Source of the DNA: Abditibacteriota bacterium
GTDB lineage: Bacteria; Armatimonadota; UBA5829
Length of the DNA stretch: 64,000 nt
Direction: 5' to 3'
NCBI GenBank assembly: GCA_017552965.1
Contig: JAFZNQ010000009.1
Location: 124,001-188,000 of the forward strand
Position 1 is the stretch's first letter; the number at the start of each line of letters is the position of its first letter. Under the pieces are notes generated by a model. The model worked only from the letters and a program-made list of their open reading frames with translations. It ran no database searches and was not told where the DNA came from. The translations under genes and the position numbers were made by a program. Shown here piece by piece: positions 16,227-24,563 of this stretch.

Positions 16227-18088
16227 CACAAGTCACCTCTCTTTGACAATTGATGCACATACACCGACAGCAGACCCGCGTCGGCGGGAGTAATGCCGGG
16301 CACTCTCAGGGCCTGCCCTATGGTGTCCGGACGTATCTTCATCAGTTTTTCCCTGCACTCCCGGGACAGGGAGACCAGCTGCTCATAATCGATGTCCGGG
16401 GGGATGCGGGTCCTTTCCAGATGAACGGACCTCTCGACCTGATCCATCTGGCGGCGGATATAGCCCTCGTATTTTATCATGAGCTCTATTTCCATAGCGG
16501 TACCGGGCTTGCAGCGCAGCTCTTCCCCCCGGGCGGCTATAATGTCGGCGTAAGTGATGTCCGGATGCTTCAGCAGCTCCGCCAGAGTGACGGCGCGGTC
16601 CTTCAGGGTCACCGAAAGAGACCTGAGGGCCTCATCTCCCGGCTTCAGGGACGTGGACTCCAGACGCCCGATCTCACTGTCGATGAACCGCTTTTTCTCG
16701 CAGAAGACGCACCATCTGTCGTCGGACACCAGACCCGCTTCCCGGCCCTTTGCCGTGAGCCTGAGGTCGGCGTTGTCCTGCCTCAGCAGGAGCCTGTATT
16801 CCGAACGGCTGGTGAGCAGCCTGTAGGGGTCATTGACCCCCTTGGTCACCAGGTCGTCTATCATGACGCCTATATAGCCCTCGTCCCGCCCCACGGTAAA
16901 GGGCTCTCTGCCCTCGGAACGCATGGCGCTGTTGATGCCCGCCACCAGACCCTGTCCAGCAGCCTCCTCGTATCCGGAGGTGCCGTTGATCTGACCGGCG
17001 AGAAAGAGCCCCTTTATCTTCTTGGTCTCCAAAGAGCGACAGAGCTCCGTGGGCTGTATAAAGTCATATTCGATGGCGTAGCCGGGCCTCAGTATCTCAG
17101 CATGCTCAAGTCCGGGGATGGTGTGGATGAATGCTTCCTGGACTTCCTCCGGCATGGAGCTGCTCATCCCCTGAAGATATATCTCGTCGCTGTCCGCCCC
17201 CTCCTGCTCCAGAAACACCTGATGATCGGTCCTCTGAGAGAACTTGACGTATTTGTCCTCTATGCTGGGACAGTATCTGGGGCCTACTCCGTCGATCATG
17301 CCCCCGTACATGGCAGAGCGGGAAAGATTGGCCATGATGATATCCCTTGTGGCGCTGTTGGTATAGGTGAGATAACAGTCAGCCAGATCCTCCTTGACCA
17401 GACCTTCGTTCATATAGGAAAAGGCTCCCGCGTCGGGCTCCGATGGCTGGACCTGGCATCTGGAATAATCTATGCTTCTCCTGTGCACTCTTGCCGGCGT
17501 CCCGGTCTTGAGCCTGCCCAGCCGGAAGCCCTGCTCCGTAAGGCTCTCGGACAGTCGGTCCGCAGCCATCTCGCCGGCGCGGCCCGAAGAAAAGCGGGTG
17601 CTGCCTATATGGATGAGACCCCTGAGAAAGGTGCCGGTGGTAAGTATCACGTTGTCGGCATAAAAGGCCACTCCGGTAGAGATGCGGACGCCCCGGGCAT
17701 ACCCGTCCTCTGTGAGCAGCTCTTCCACCAGGCCCTGACGCACCTGAAGATGGGGGGTGTTGAGCACCAGACGGGACATATAGGCTTCGTAGGCCCGCTT
17801 GTCTGCCTGGACCCGGAGCGCCCTGACTGCCGGTCCCTTGCCTGTGTTCAGCATACGGATATGGGTATAACAGGCGTCGGCGGCCAGAGCCATCTGCCCG
17901 CCGAGAGCATCTATCTCCCTGACCAGATGGCTTTTGGCAGGCCCCCCTATGCTGCAATTGCAGGGCATGTGTCCTATGTGCCACAGATTGATAGTCAGGA
18001 GCAGCGTCTCATGACCCAGTCGCGCCGAGGCGCAGGCCGCTTCTATGCCGGCATGCCCCGCTCCGACTACTATGGTATCATACTTCAT
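16226..18088 (-). CDS. mnmG: tRNA uridine-34 5-carboxymethylaminomethyl synthesis enzyme MnmG (GidA)
   Basis: FAD-dependent enzyme that with MnmE modifies the wobble uridine of several tRNAs. The product is 620 residues, the full family length. It has the dinucleotide fold VVGAGHAGIEAA (7-18), the signatures CNCSIGGPAKSHLVREIDALGG and GLFLAGQINGTSGYEEAAGQG, and the C-terminal IPPDIDYEQL. It is first in a minus-strand array (mnmG, DivIC-like, cdaA, cdaR, small ORF) with its own promoter at 18123-18152, divergent from the HAD-thiD-pyrG transcript. Confidence 0.97.
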   Translation of the reverse strand: MKYDTIVVGAGHAGIEAACASARLGHETLLLTINLWHIGHMPCNCSIGGPAKSHLVREIDALGGQMALAADACYTHIRMLNTGKGPAVRALRVQADKRAYEAYMSRLVLNTPHLQVRQGLVEELLTEDGYARGVRISTGVAFYADNVILTTGTFLRGLIHIGSTRFSSGRAGEMAADRLSESLTEQGFRLGRLKTGTPARVHRRSIDYSRCQVQPSEPDAGAFSYMNEGLVKEDLADCYLTYTNSATRDIIMANLSRSAMYGGMIDGVGPRYCPSIEDKYVKFSQRTDHQVFLEQEGADSDEIYLQGMSSSMPEEVQEAFIHTIPGLEHAEILRPGYAIEYDFIQPTELCRSLETKKIKGLFLAGQINGTSGYEEAAGQGLVAGINSAMRSEGREPFTVGRDEGYIGVMIDDLVTKGVNDPYRLLTSRSEYRLLLRQDNADLRLTAKGREAGLVSDDRWCVFCEKKRFIDSEIGRLESTSLKPGDEALRSLSVTLKDRAVTLAELLKHPDITYADIIAARGEELRCKPGTAMEIELMIKYEGYIRRQMDQVERSVHLERTRIPPDIDYEQLVSLSRECREKLMKIRPDTIGQALRVPGITPADAGLLSVYVHQLSKRGDL

Positions 18089-18122
18089 TGACAGCCCCTG
18101 GAAAATAATATTATCACTATAA

Positions 18123-18152
18123 ATTATACCAAAAATACGGCAGCCCTTTCAA
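18123..18152 (-). promoter_or_regulatory. Promoter of mnmG
   Basis: On the minus strand TTGAAA (18152-18147), an 18-base spacer and TATAAT (18128-18123), with TG before the -10, lie about 35 bases upstream of the ATG. Confidence 0.75.
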
Positions 18153-18210
18153 CATTCCCGGCGCCCTTATACAAACTAAAGAGTCCCGCTCTCCGGCGAA
18201 AAAATCCTTG

Positions 18211-18239
18211 TTGCAATATCACTCCGAATAAAGTATAAT
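18211..18239 (+). promoter_or_regulatory. Promoter of the HAD-thiD-pyrG-znu transcript
   Basis: TTGCAA (18211-18216), a 17-base spacer and TATAAT (18234-18239) lie 52 bases before the HAD start at 18291. The rest of the 202-base divergent region (18089-18290) holds nothing else I can identify. Confidence 0.8.
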
Positions 18240-18290
18240 AAAGAAGGTATTTTTATTTTTCTAAGTCAAATGTCCCGAAGGTTTTTTTTA

Positions 18291-19106
18291 ATGAACAAGA
18301 TCATCAGCTCGGCCGACGAGAAGCTCACCTACATTTTTGATCTTGACGGAGTGGTTTACAGAGGCGTCACGCCTCAGCCTCACGCCCCGGAAAGCATCAA
18401 CGAGCTGGGCAGGCTGGGACACTCGGTCTGGTATTTCACCAACAACGCGGCCCAGACAAGAACCTCCTATGTGGAAAAGCTGGCAGGCATGGGCATCACC
18501 GCCTCGGAAGACCGGGTCATGACCAGCGCCTACGCCACCGGTCTGTATATGTCCGACAACTATTCTCTGGAGGGCAAATCGGTGCTCTGCGTGGGTCACG
18601 AAGGCATCATAGACGAGATGCGCAGGCTGGGGCTTACATGCGGCACAGGCTCTGAGCTGAAAAAATACGATTTCGTGGTAGCCGGTATCAAAAGAGACAT
18701 CACCTACAATGAGATATGGGCCGCCATGTATGCCATCAGGAACGGAGCGGTGTTTATCGCCACCAACACTGACAAGACCTTCCCCCTGGAAAAAGGCATG
18801 CTGGCTCCCGGCGGCGGCGTCATAGTCAACGCCATATCCACCGCCACCGACGTGGTGCCCTACGTATGCGGCAAGCCCAACACCTTTGCCATAGACAGGA
18901 TCATGGCCATATCGGGCTCGGACAGAGAGCACACGGTCATGGTGGGCGACCGTCTGGACACCGACATAGCGGTAGCCAACAACGCCCGTATCACCTCGGC
19001 TCTGGTCATGGGAGGCGTCACCTCCAAAGAGGCTGCGCTGGCCGCCGAAGGCGTGGAAAAGCCGGATCACATCATAGAAGACCTGCGGGGGCTGCTGCCG
19101 TCATGA
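18291..19106 (+). CDS. HAD-superfamily subfamily IIA phosphatase (NagD/phosphoglycolate-phosphatase-like)
   Basis: The 271-residue product has motif I IFDLDGVVYRG, motif II WYFTNNAAQTRTSYVEKL and motif IV MVGDRLDTDIAVANNA, with a class II cap between them. The combination GKPNTFAIDRI before motif IV is standard for NagD and p-nitrophenyl/phosphoglycolate phosphatases. The natural substrate cannot be told; these enzymes often clear nucleotide or sugar-phosphate side products. The ATG at 18291 has GAAGG upstream; an earlier ATG (18270) has none. Its end overlaps the ThiD-like gene by four bases (ATGA). Confidence 0.9.
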   Translation: MNKIISSADEKLTYIFDLDGVVYRGVTPQPHAPESINELGRLGHSVWYFTNNAAQTRTSYVEKLAGMGITASEDRVMTSAYATGLYMSDNYSLEGKSVLCVGHEGIIDEMRRLGLTCGTGSELKKYDFVVAGIKRDITYNEIWAAMYAIRNGAVFIATNTDKTFPLEKGMLAPGGGVIVNAISTATDVVPYVCGKPNTFAIDRIMAISGSDREHTVMVGDRLDTDIAVANNARITSALVMGGVTSKEAALAAEGVEKPDHIIEDLRGLLPS

Positions 19107-19876
19107 CACCGGTCGCTCTGACTATCGCTTCCGTGGACAGCTCCTCCGGAGCCGGCGTCACCAGAGACCTCTCCGTATTCGGAGATCTGGGCGTTTACGG
19201 CATGAGCTGCACCTGCAACGTCACCAGCCAGAATTCCTGCGGAGTACACAGGATCTTTCGGGTGGCTCCGGCGATCATAGCCGATCAGATAGACTGCGCC
19301 CTGAAGGATGTGACTCCCGGGGCTGTGAAGATAGGCATGTTTTACTCCCTCAGAGCGGGAGCGATCATCGAGCAGAGGATCAAAAAATACGGTCTCCGCA
19401 ACATAGTCCTGGACACTCCCAGGATCAGCAAGAATACTACGCCCATCATCACGGAGAGAGCTTTCAAATTTCTCAGGGCGCGCCTGCTGCCTCTGGCCGA
19501 CGTGATCACCCCCAACGCGGAGGAGACGGAGGCCCTGACCGGCATGCATATCACCGACCTGTCGGGGAGCCGGGAGGCCTGCAGGGTCCTTTGTGACATG
19601 GGAGCAAAGAACGTCATCGTCAAGGGCGGACATCTGGACACGCCCACTGACATCCTCTACGACGGCAGGGACTATTATGAAGTCCCGGGAGAGCCCTGCG
19701 GCAGACGGGTCCACGGCACAGGCTGCACCTTTTCCGCCGCTCTGTGTGCCGGACTGGCCCTGGGCAAAAGCATGCCCGACGCCTTTGCCGACGCCAAAAG
19801 CTACGTCAACGAGCAGATAATCAGGTCCAAACGGTTTGGCAAAACCGATATATATTATTTCGTACAGGGAGAATAG
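19103..19876 (+). CDS. thiD: ThiD-like kinase (hydroxymethylpyrimidine/pyridoxal kinase family)
   Basis: Ribokinase-fold enzyme; family members phosphorylate hydroxymethylpyrimidine phosphate in thiamine synthesis, or pyridoxal. The 257-residue product shows DLGVYGMSCTCNVTSQNSCGV, ITPNAEETEALTGM and VKGGH. The catalytic-loop motif VHGTGCTFSAALCAGLALGK is also present. The N-terminal substrate loop reads IASVDSSSGAGV rather than the usual AGSDSSGGAGI, so the exact substrate is uncertain. The start shares ATGA with the HAD stop, and pyrG begins two bases after its stop. No other thiamine gene is nearby. Confidence 0.82.
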   Translation: MTPVALTIASVDSSSGAGVTRDLSVFGDLGVYGMSCTCNVTSQNSCGVHRIFRVAPAIIADQIDCALKDVTPGAVKIGMFYSLRAGAIIEQRIKKYGLRNIVLDTPRISKNTTPIITERAFKFLRARLLPLADVITPNAEETEALTGMHITDLSGSREACRVLCDMGAKNVIVKGGHLDTPTDILYDGRDYYEVPGEPCGRRVHGTGCTFSAALCAGLALGKSMPDAFADAKSYVNEQIIRSKRFGKTDIYYFVQGE

Positions 19877-19877
19877 T

Positions 19878-21491
19878 ATGAACACAAAATACATTTTTGT
19901 TACCGGCGGCGTCGTTTCGTCAGTAGGTAAAGGTATTTGCACAGCGACCATGGGACGGCTGTTCAAAAGCCGCGGTCTGAAGGTATCGGTTCAGAAATTT
20001 GATCCGTATATCAACATAGACGCCGGCATGCTGACTCCCATACAACACGGCGAGATATTCATCACCGAGGACGGCGCCCAGGGCGATCTGGACCTGGGGC
20101 ACTACGAAAGATTCGTGGACATCAACACCACCCTCCTTTCGGACATCACCACCGGCATCATATATGACAACGTGATCAAAAAAGAGAGACAGGGCGCCTA
20201 CAAGGGCGGCACCGTGCAGGTCATCCCCCACATCACCAACGAGATCATAGAGACCCTGGTCAAGAACTCCGAGGAACAGGCGGCCGATATATCCATAGTG
20301 GAAATAGGCGGCACCGTAGGCGACATGGAAGGCCTGCCCTACCTGGAGGCCATCCGCCAGTTCAAAAAGAGGATCGGCTTTGACAACGTCATCAACGTGC
20401 ACCTGACCCTCATTCCTTCCGTAGGCACCTGGAACGAGCTCAAGACCAAGCCCACTCAGCACTCCGTGATCAAGCTCAGAGAGCTGGGCATACAGCCCGA
20501 CATTCTGGTATGCCGCACCAAATCCCCCATATCCTCCGACATGAAGGACAAGATATCCCTGTTCTGCGACGTGCCCAAGGAAGCCGTCATAGAATCCTGC
20601 GACGTTGACACCATCTACGAGATCCCTCTCATCTATGAAAAGGCAGGCGTGGCCGACTACATTTGTAAGAGATTCGGCATAGAAAAGAGACCTGCGGATC
20701 TCAAAAAATGGACCACCATGATCGACGCCATCAAGCATCCCAAAGAAAAATGCAACATAGCCATAGTAGGCAAATACGTGGAGAACGGCGACGCCTATCT
20801 GTCACTGGCCGAAGCCTGCAAGCACGGCGCAGTGGAATTGGGCAACGGCGTCAATATCCTGTGGGTGGACACGGCAGACTTTGCTTCCCATACCCCCGCA
20901 GAGCTCCTGAAGGATGCGGACGCCATCATAGTAGCCCCGGGCTTCGGAGAAAGAGGAGCCGAGGCCAAGATACAGGCGGTCCGTTACGCCAGGGAAAACA
21001 ACATACCCTTCCTGGGCATAGCCTACGGCATGCAGCTTGCCGCGGTGGAGACAGCCCGGAACCTGTGCGGGCTGGACAAGGCCAACTCCATCGAGGTGGA
21101 CAGCAAGACTCCTCATCCCATCGTGTGCGCCAGACCCTCTGTGTCCAAGTATGACAACTATGGCCCCTGCATGAGGCTGGGCTCCTTCCCCTGCAGACTG
21201 GAGGAGGGCTCTGTCATCAAGTCCATATACGGCAGCGAACTCATATATGAAAGACACAGGCACAGATACGATCTCAACAACAAATACAAGGCCGCTCTGG
21301 CCGAAGCAGGCATGCTGTGCACCGGCTTTTCGCCCGACAACACCATTGTCGAGGTCATCGAGCGCAGGGATCACCCCTTCTTTGTGGGCGTCAGCTACAA
21401 TCCCGAATACAAGAGCAGACCCGACGTGCCCCATCCCCTGTTTTTGGCATTCATCAAAAAGGCCTTTGAATACAAGCACGGCAAACAATAA
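19878..21491 (+). CDS. pyrG: CTP synthase with a degenerate glutaminase domain
   Basis: Converts UTP to CTP. The 537-residue product has an intact synthetase half (1-265): GGVVSSVGKGI, FDPYINIDAGMLTPIQHGEIF, DLDLGHYERF, YKGGTVQVIPHITNEI. The class I amidotransferase half (295-537) is present at full length, but its catalytic residues are replaced. The nucleophile Cys of GICLGMQ is A382 (GIAYGMQ, bases 21021-21023). The His of HPEF is N508 (YNPEY, 21399-21401). The PGGFG oxyanion loop reads APGFG (353-357). ERHRHRYDLNN and the core fold are kept. Glutamine hydrolysis should be lost; ammonia-dependent synthesis, known from nucleophile mutants of other CTP synthases, should remain. GGGAG precedes the ATG. 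Confidence 0.95.
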   Translation: MNTKYIFVTGGVVSSVGKGICTATMGRLFKSRGLKVSVQKFDPYINIDAGMLTPIQHGEIFITEDGAQGDLDLGHYERFVDINTTLLSDITTGIIYDNVIKKERQGAYKGGTVQVIPHITNEIIETLVKNSEEQAADISIVEIGGTVGDMEGLPYLEAIRQFKKRIGFDNVINVHLTLIPSVGTWNELKTKPTQHSVIKLRELGIQPDILVCRTKSPISSDMKDKISLFCDVPKEAVIESCDVDTIYEIPLIYEKAGVADYICKRFGIEKRPADLKKWTTMIDAIKHPKEKCNIAIVGKYVENGDAYLSLAEACKHGAVELGNGVNILWVDTADFASHTPAELLKDADAIIVAPGFGERGAEAKIQAVRYARENNIPFLGIAYGMQLAAVETARNLCGLDKANSIEVDSKTPHPIVCARPSVSKYDNYGPCMRLGSFPCRLEEGSVIKSIYGSELIYERHRHRYDLNNKYKAALAEAGMLCTGFSPDNTIVEVIERRDHPFFVGVSYNPEYKSRPDVPHPLFLAFIKKAFEYKHGKQ

Positions 21492-21526
21492 GACTCGCGC
21501 GATATCGAGCCCATAAGACGCATAAT

Positions 21527-22372
21527 ATGAAAATCAAGCTATTCCTTCTTTTATTGACAGCGGCTCTCCTCCTGGGGGGCTGCCGCAAGGACGCGGATCC
21601 CGTGTCCGACCTGTCGGTAGTGTGCTCCACCACGTCTCTGACCAGAGTGGCAAAGGCCCTGTCCGAAAACACTGCCATCAGTATCCATCAGGTAGTGCCG
21701 GACAACGTCAACATCCACACCTTCACTCTGTCCCAAAAGGACATGAAGAGCCTTCACGACGCCGATCTGGTGGTGATCTATTCCCCCGAGCTGGAATTCT
21801 GGGCATCCAAAGTCCCCTCGGGCAAGCTGCTGGTCATCAACAAGGACCTGCCGAACTTCGAGCCTATCTATATCGGCAAGGACACCGTGAACCCTCACAC
21901 CTGGCTGGACCCCGTGTATGAAAGCGAGATCATCGATCTGATGGTCAGCAGGTTCTCCGTCATCAACCCCTCTGCCAAGGAAAGCTTCAGGGGCAAGGCA
22001 AAGAGACTGCAGGAAAACATACGCAAGCTGGACAAAAACATCCAGGCAGACGCATCGGCGGGCATGCTGAAGGACGTGTACGTGATATGCTCCCACCCGT
22101 CTCTGGCCTATTTCTTCAGACGCTACGGCATAGACAACGTGGACTATATCCAGACGGGAGAAGGCGAAGAGCCCTCCGTCAAGCATCTGAACCAGCTCAT
22201 CACCAAGGCCAAAAACGCCAAGCGCTGCGTGGTCATATGCGAAGAGCAGTTCGACGACAAGGCCGCCGACACCATCATCAGAGAATCCCGGGCGCGCAAG
22301 GTGGAATTCAACCCTCAGACGCCCAACTATGACGACGATATGTGGCGTATGTTCATGAACCTGACAGACTGA
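21527..22372 (+). CDS. Zinc/manganese-type ABC transporter binding lipoprotein
   Basis: The 281-residue lipoprotein has a signal with lipobox (LLLGG/C19). The fold is that of cluster A-I metal-binding proteins (ZnuA/PsaA type). The motif NPHTWLDP supplies a His ligand of the family, and VICSHPSLAYFFRRYGI a second. The conserved H in the first lobe lies near NVNIHTFTLSQKD. The usual His/Asp-rich loop of zinc-specific ZnuA is missing, so zinc versus manganese is open. It overlaps the ATPase gene by one base. No clear ribosome binding site precedes the ATG, which lies 35 bases after pyrG. Confidence 0.85.
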   Translation: MKIKLFLLLLTAALLLGGCRKDADPVSDLSVVCSTTSLTRVAKALSENTAISIHQVVPDNVNIHTFTLSQKDMKSLHDADLVVIYSPELEFWASKVPSGKLLVINKDLPNFEPIYIGKDTVNPHTWLDPVYESEIIDLMVSRFSVINPSAKESFRGKAKRLQENIRKLDKNIQADASAGMLKDVYVICSHPSLAYFFRRYGIDNVDYIQTGEGEEPSVKHLNQLITKAKNAKRCVVICEEQFDDKAADTIIRESRARKVEFNPQTPNYDDDMWRMFMNLTD

Positions 22373-23142
22373 TGACACCTGCCCTTGAGATCCGCCGCGT
22401 TTCTTTCAGGAGAAACGGAGCCTACGTGCTGAAGGATATAGACTTTACCCTGGAAAAAGGAGCCTACGCCACCATCATCGGTCCCAACGGCGGCGGCAAG
22501 ACCACCTTTATCAAGCTGATATGCGGTCTGCTGAAGCCCTGCGAAGGCTCCATAAAGGTGTTCGGCACAGAACCCGCCAGACAAAAGGTCTGCTACGTCC
22601 CCCAGACAAAGGATATAGACAGGACCATGCCCTTCAAGGTGAAGGACGTGATCCTTATGGGCCGCAAGCTGGGTCTCTTTGCAAGGACGGACTCCTCGGA
22701 CGAAGACGCAGCCGTCAGGGCTGCCCGGGACGCGGGAGTAGAAGCCTTTCTCGACAGGCAGATGAAGGAGCTGTCGGGGGGCGAGCAGCAGAGAGTGCTT
22801 ATAGCCCGGGCTCTGGCAACCGGCGGCGAGCTGCTGCTTCTGGACGAGCCCATCACCGGCATCGACCCCGGCGGCACGGCAGCTATACACAGGATACTGG
22901 AGGAGCTGAAATACAAGGGCAAGACCATAGTGTACGTGAGTCACGACCTGGGGCTCATCTCCGAGGTCACGGACACAGTGGCCTGTATCAACGTCCGGCT
23001 GTTTGCCCACGGCTCTCCCTCTGAGGTCATCACAGGTGAAAATCTGAAGGAGCTCTTTGGCACAGGGATGGCCTATCTGTATCACAGACTTGGCTACACT
23101 CTCGTGGGCGAGCACACCCACTCCGCAGGAGGTCCCGACTGA
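22372..23142 (+). CDS. Zinc/manganese-type ABC transporter ATPase
   Basis: The 256-residue product has Walker A GPNGGGKTT, Q-loop YVPQTKDID, signature LSGGEQQRVLIARAL, Walker B LLLLDEPITGID and switch His in YVSHDLGL. It matches ZnuC-like ATPases, including the C-terminal extension seen in some members (GTGMAYLYHRLGYTLVGEHTHSAG). That extension's scattered His residues might sense the metal, but this is speculation. Start and stop overlap the flanking genes by one base each, so all three subunits are probably coupled. Confidence 0.92.
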   Translation: MTPALEIRRVSFRRNGAYVLKDIDFTLEKGAYATIIGPNGGGKTTFIKLICGLLKPCEGSIKVFGTEPARQKVCYVPQTKDIDRTMPFKVKDVILMGRKLGLFARTDSSDEDAAVRAARDAGVEAFLDRQMKELSGGEQQRVLIARALATGGELLLLDEPITGIDPGGTAAIHRILEELKYKGKTIVYVSHDLGLISEVTDTVACINVRLFAHGSPSEVITGENLKELFGTGMAYLYHRLGYTLVGEHTHSAGGPD

Positions 23143-23951
23143 TGGCGGAAGGCTTGTTTCAATACGAATACATGCGCTATGCCTTTGCCTGCGGAGCCAT
23201 CATAGGCGTGCTGTGCGCCATCATAGGCGTCTACGTCATCCTCAGAGGCATGAGCTTTCTCGGGGTAGGCATCAGCCATTCCGCCATAGGAGGCACCGCC
23301 ATAGGCGTAGCGGCAGGCATCCCCACGGAGCTGTCGGCCTTTGTCTATTGCATGCTGACCGTATGGATCATAGGGCTGCTGTCCTCCGAAAACCGCATGA
23401 AGCTGGATGCTGCCATCGGTGTGCTGTTTGCCTTTTCCCAGGCTCTGGGCATTTTTATCTTTTCCCTGACGCCCACCCTGCGCTCGGACCTGAACAGCTA
23501 TCTCTTCGGCAGCATCGTGTCCGTGGACCTGCAGCAGCTGGTGCTGTCCGCCTGCGCTCTGTTGCTCATAGGAGCCGTGCTGATATGCGTGTACAGACCT
23601 CTCAATTCCATGATCTTTGACGCGGAGTTTGCCCAGGTATGCGGAGTCAGGGTCACCCTGCTCCACTACCTCCTGCTGCTCCTCACTGCCGTCTGCGTGG
23701 TGTGTTCCATGCAGATAGTGGGAGTCTTGCTGGTCTCCGCTCTCATAGTCATTCCCGCCTCGGCGGCCCGTCTGTTGTTCCGCACCATGAAGTCCCTGCT
23801 CTTCTCAAGCGCTCTGTTCGGCGCTCTTTCCTGCATACTTGGGCTGGTGATCAGCTATTACACTGACACGGCGCCGGGCCCGGTGATAGTGCTCTTTTCG
23901 GGCTTTATCTTTCTCGCCTGCTGGATGCTGAACCGCGCCCGACAAAAATAA
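23142..23951 (+). CDS. Zinc/manganese-type ABC transporter permease
   Basis: The 269-residue membrane protein has about eight hydrophobic segments. Family signatures are LRGMSFLGVGISHSAIGGTAIG near the N-terminus and QIVGVLLVSALIVIPASAARL in the second half, as in ZnuB/MntB permeases. It is the last gene of the HAD-thiD-pyrG-znu array and is followed by a strong terminator. Whether pyrG and the transporter share a transcript is uncertain; there is a 35-base gap but no terminator between them. Confidence 0.93.
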   Translation: MAEGLFQYEYMRYAFACGAIIGVLCAIIGVYVILRGMSFLGVGISHSAIGGTAIGVAAGIPTELSAFVYCMLTVWIIGLLSSENRMKLDAAIGVLFAFSQALGIFIFSLTPTLRSDLNSYLFGSIVSVDLQQLVLSACALLLIGAVLICVYRPLNSMIFDAEFAQVCGVRVTLLHYLLLLLTAVCVVCSMQIVGVLLVSALIVIPASAARLLFRTMKSLLFSSALFGALSCILGLVISYYTDTAPGPVIVLFSGFIFLACWMLNRARQK

Positions 23952-23953
23952 AC

Positions 23954-23982
23954 GGGGCTCCCGAAGGAGCCCCTCTTTTTTT
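23954..23982 (+). terminator. Terminator after the metal permease gene
   Basis: GGGGCTCC-CGAA-GGAGCCCC (23954-23973) is followed by TCTTTTTTT. It separates this transcript from the convergent iorB. Confidence 0.9.
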
Positions 23983-23987
23983 GTCTG

Positions 23988-24563
23988 CTAACCCAGCTCT
24001 CTGCCCAAAGCAAAAGCCTTCAGGTTGATCTCCACGAACTTCGGCTTGACCAGAGCCTTGATGGCCTCCAGCCAGATCTCCTCCGGGATGTCGGTGTTCA
24101 CCGACAAGGCTCCCAGCATTATCAGGTTCGCCACCTTGACGTTGCCCAGCTCCCCGGCCAGCTTCAGAGCGGGGATGATCTTGACGCGGCCAAAGGCGCT
24201 GTTGATCTTTTCGTCTATGGCCTCGGGCCATTCCTGCTGACCTGTGGACACGGTGATGGGTCTTATTTCCTGATCGTTCACGTAGCAAATGCCGTCCTCG
24301 CTCACCAGATGAGCGTATCTGAGGGCCTCCACCTTTTCAAAGGATATCAGCACGTCCGTGCCGCCGGTGGGCACCAGCGGAGAATACACCTTGTCGGCAA
24401 TACGCACCTGGCTCATGACGGAGCCGCCGCGCTGGGCCATGCCGTGGACCTCGTTTTTCTTGACGTCCATTCCCGCCAGAAGGGCGGTCCTGCACAGTAT
24501 TTCACTGGCCAGCAGCGTTCCCTGGCCGCCGACTCCCACGAGAGATATATTTACGGATTTCAT
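23988..24563 (-). CDS. iorB: Indolepyruvate:ferredoxin oxidoreductase beta subunit
   Basis: Gamma-type 2-oxoacid oxidoreductase subunit, partner of IorA in oxidising aryl pyruvates from aromatic amino acids to aryl-acetyl-CoA. The 191-residue product shows GVGGQGTLLASEIL (10-23) and KKNEVHGMAQRGGSV, standard for the family. The ATG at 24563 has AGGAG upstream and overlaps the iorA stop by four bases (ATGA), ensuring equal synthesis. Confidence 0.93.
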   Translation of the reverse strand: MKSVNISLVGVGGQGTLLASEILCRTALLAGMDVKKNEVHGMAQRGGSVMSQVRIADKVYSPLVPTGGTDVLISFEKVEALRYAHLVSEDGICYVNDQEIRPITVSTGQQEWPEAIDEKINSAFGRVKIIPALKLAGELGNVKVANLIMLGALSVNTDIPEEIWLEAIKALVKPKFVEINLKAFALGRELG

